Assembly: GCA_964432985.1 (NCBI GenBank)
Contig: CAYSPT010000001.1
Span: 171,058-235,057, forward strand
Direction of reading: 5' to 3'
Length of the DNA stretch: 64,000 nt
Origin: CAYSPT01 sp964432985
Lineage (GTDB): Bacteria; Muiribacteriota; CAYSPT01
Below, piece by piece: positions 63,601 to 64,000 of this stretch. The notes beneath the pieces were generated by a model. It was not told where the DNA came from. It was given only the letters and a program-made list of their open reading frames with translations, and made no database searches. Position numbers and translations under genes: made by a program. How positions within the stretch are numbered: position 1 is the stretch's first letter; every line of letters starts with the position of its first letter.

Positions 63601-63899
63601 CCCAGTTCTTTTTCGACTTCCACCTCGACCCACAGCCCCTGGCAGTCGAATCCGTTCTGGTAGTGGCAGTTGAAACCCCTGTGTGCCTTGTACCTCAGAT
63701 AAATGTCTTTGAGACTTCGCCCCCAGGCATGATGGACTCCCATGGGATTGTTGGCGGTAATCGGCCCGTCTATAAAGCGGTAGTTGTCCCCGTTTCGGTT
63801 CTTTTCAACCAGTTTTTCAAAACAGTTGTTGTTCTTCCAAAAGTCGAGTATGGTATGCTCTAAGGCCACGAAATCAGGATTTGCCTCAACAGACTTCAT
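60663..63899 (-). CDS. ileS: Isoleucyl-tRNA synthetase, divergent type with C-terminal repeats
   Basis: A 1078-residue class Ia synthetase. The HIGH region reads NPMGVHHAWGR and the KMSKS region EPFSKTGFM, so both signatures are variant, as in the eukaryote-like IleRS branch. The editing domain includes WTTTPWTLPANVALAV and GTVHIAPGCG. CWRC, CPAC and CPGC pairs may bind zinc. The last 50 or so residues are two full copies and a partial copy of an 18-residue unit (TIDPGTDTIKKPLGPNE). The start at 63899 has AAGGAGGATTAC immediately before; the frame is open to 63953. Confidence 0.96.
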   Translation of the reverse strand: MKSVEANPDFVALEHTILDFWKNNNCFEKLVEKNRNGDNYRFIDGPITANNPMGVHHAWGRSLKDIYLRYKAHRGFNCHYQNGFDCQGLWVEVEVEKELGFNGKPDIITYGLDRFSQACKDRVRKYSNIQTQQSVRLGQWMDWDNSYYTHRDSNILGIWHFLKTCHEQGWIYRNSAPLPWCTRCGTSLSEHEMTGSYKDMTHRAVFVRLPLVGRETDILVWTTTPWTLPANVALAVNPQHIYCQVEISGDERPVILGKEVIHLLEGKTYRIVKEFPGNELVGLAYAPFLPELPVQERLDHRVVAWEEVDPSEGTGTVHIAPGCGREDYELGQKLGLASLAPVDEQGVYVSGYGWLEGMNAHEVAEDIVSRLKDSERLFHDYMHHHSYPVCWRCKDELIFRLVGEWYIRCDEIRPRMKQAAKKVKWHPDYIGKRMADWLDNMGDWCISRKRFWGLPLPFYLCPACGKLTVIGSLEELKQMSGENVDDLPELHRPWIDSISITCPGCSERVQRIQEVGDCWLDAGIVPYSTRGYFEDRNDWENWYPLEWICEMREQVRLWFYSMLFMGVTLHDRSPYEQVLTYERVVSEDGEPFSKTGFMIRFDEAAEKMGVDTMRYYFAGHNPAHELRFGYELGDEARRRLLSFWNIYVFFVTYARLDMPDFAGMKIRQKDLMYNDRWLLARLYRFAQRCESAMETYDTVTVVKEFDSFVDDVSNWYVRVSRRRFWKIGSDQDKRIAYWTLFQALKTTTVLMSPITPFLTEEIWQNCVRELEEDVPISVHHAHWPALEKSWENEELLTEVETVRHLIYLALKLRNRVKVRVRQPLAALYLCGQLPHMEHRGEVDALIRHELNVKEIIYRENDTDLKQGYLQLDFRAAGPVLKKNVHAIKTILEELSESQMKHLVKQHRAGMGIHLPGWTEELPGTIFSLEYRPKQGIVMETEEDLVLALDTNLTEELAGEGWVRDILRHTQVLRKSAGLAVEERIHLTLLTSSDRLKVAIHQHADYIKEETLAVSLADDLTQPLGPNEVTIDPGTDTIKKPLGPNEATIDPVTDTIKKPLGKNEVTIGPGTVRIALERI
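60705..60840 (-). repeat. ileS: 54-bp tandem repeat inside ileS
   Basis: A CCTCGTTT core occurs at 60711, 60765 and 60819 (plus strand), an exact 54-bp period. It encodes 18-residue units at the protein end, so the reading frame is kept. Confidence 0.88.
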
Positions 63900-64000
63900 A
63901 ACGTAATCCTCCTTGTTCTTTGTATCAACGTGGATTGTACCAGTATTTAACATGCAGGATACTAAAAAACAAGAAAGCCTTCTCGCTAAAACTACTTTTC

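Noticed and set aside
63900..64000. T-box or other leader control upstream of ileS
   Set aside because: Only about 100 bases are available and no T-box core or specifier stem can be seen; the window ends before a full leader could be judged.

Overview
The window comes from a diderm (Gram-negative type) bacterium. It makes KDO and heptose for LPS (gmhA, rfaE1, an rfaE2-kdsB fusion, kdsA), its MurE carries the DNPR motif of meso-diaminopimelate ligases, and it has a complete-looking outer-envelope sugar toolkit. The species cannot be named from the sequence. Gene order in the division cluster and the sigma-54 activator would suit a deltaproteobacterium or an uncultured FCB-like lineage. A run of exactly 100 N at 20771-20870 shows that this is a draft scaffold, probably metagenomic or single-cell.

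Layout. 1-6531: LPS precursor operon (tail of a possible glycosyltransferase, a deoxyhypusine-synthase-like protein, rfaE1, gmhA, rfaE2-kdsB fusion, pyrG, kdsA), then a PAS/AAA+/Fis sigma-54 activator. 8127-24377: the mra/dcw cell-wall and division cluster. It starts at a sigma-70-like promoter with four helically phased GTGG boxes before mraZ, runs through rsmH, ftsL, ftsI, murE, murF, mraY, murD, ftsW, murG, ftsQ, ftsA and ftsZ, and ends at a hairpin terminator. murC and murB are not seen; a 58-bp tandem repeat array containing the gap sits where they usually lie. 24555-34763: mixed housekeeping genes (TPR glycosyltransferase, mtaB and rimO methylthiotransferases, an ECF sigma factor with a zinc anti-sigma factor, a secreted coiled-coil protein, a PilT-like ATPase with three catalytic motifs altered, a long-chain acyl-CoA synthetase).

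34772-50989 is an accessory surface-glycan or small-molecule cluster. It holds three methyltransferases, a sugar-nucleotide reductase-like protein, a sulfotransferase-like protein, two glycosyltransferases, three radical SAM enzymes, a HAD phosphatase, a sugar/choline-kinase-like protein and a split transketolase. Its first part (about 34.8-42.6 kb) is visibly richer in A+T than the rest of the window.

51017-59052 is the most unusual locus. Two TldD/TldE protease pairs, one on each strand, flank two tandem paralogues that look like divergent proteasome-beta-type Ntn hydrolases. Each begins Met-Ser or Met-Thr, has Asp at position 18 of the mature chain and a Lys near 35-37, carries a GSG motif, and has a large central insertion. 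I infer a two-family proteolytic or peptide-processing system. The window ends with an SPFH/NfeD membrane pair and a divergent isoleucyl-tRNA synthetase with an 18-residue tandem repeat at its C-terminus.
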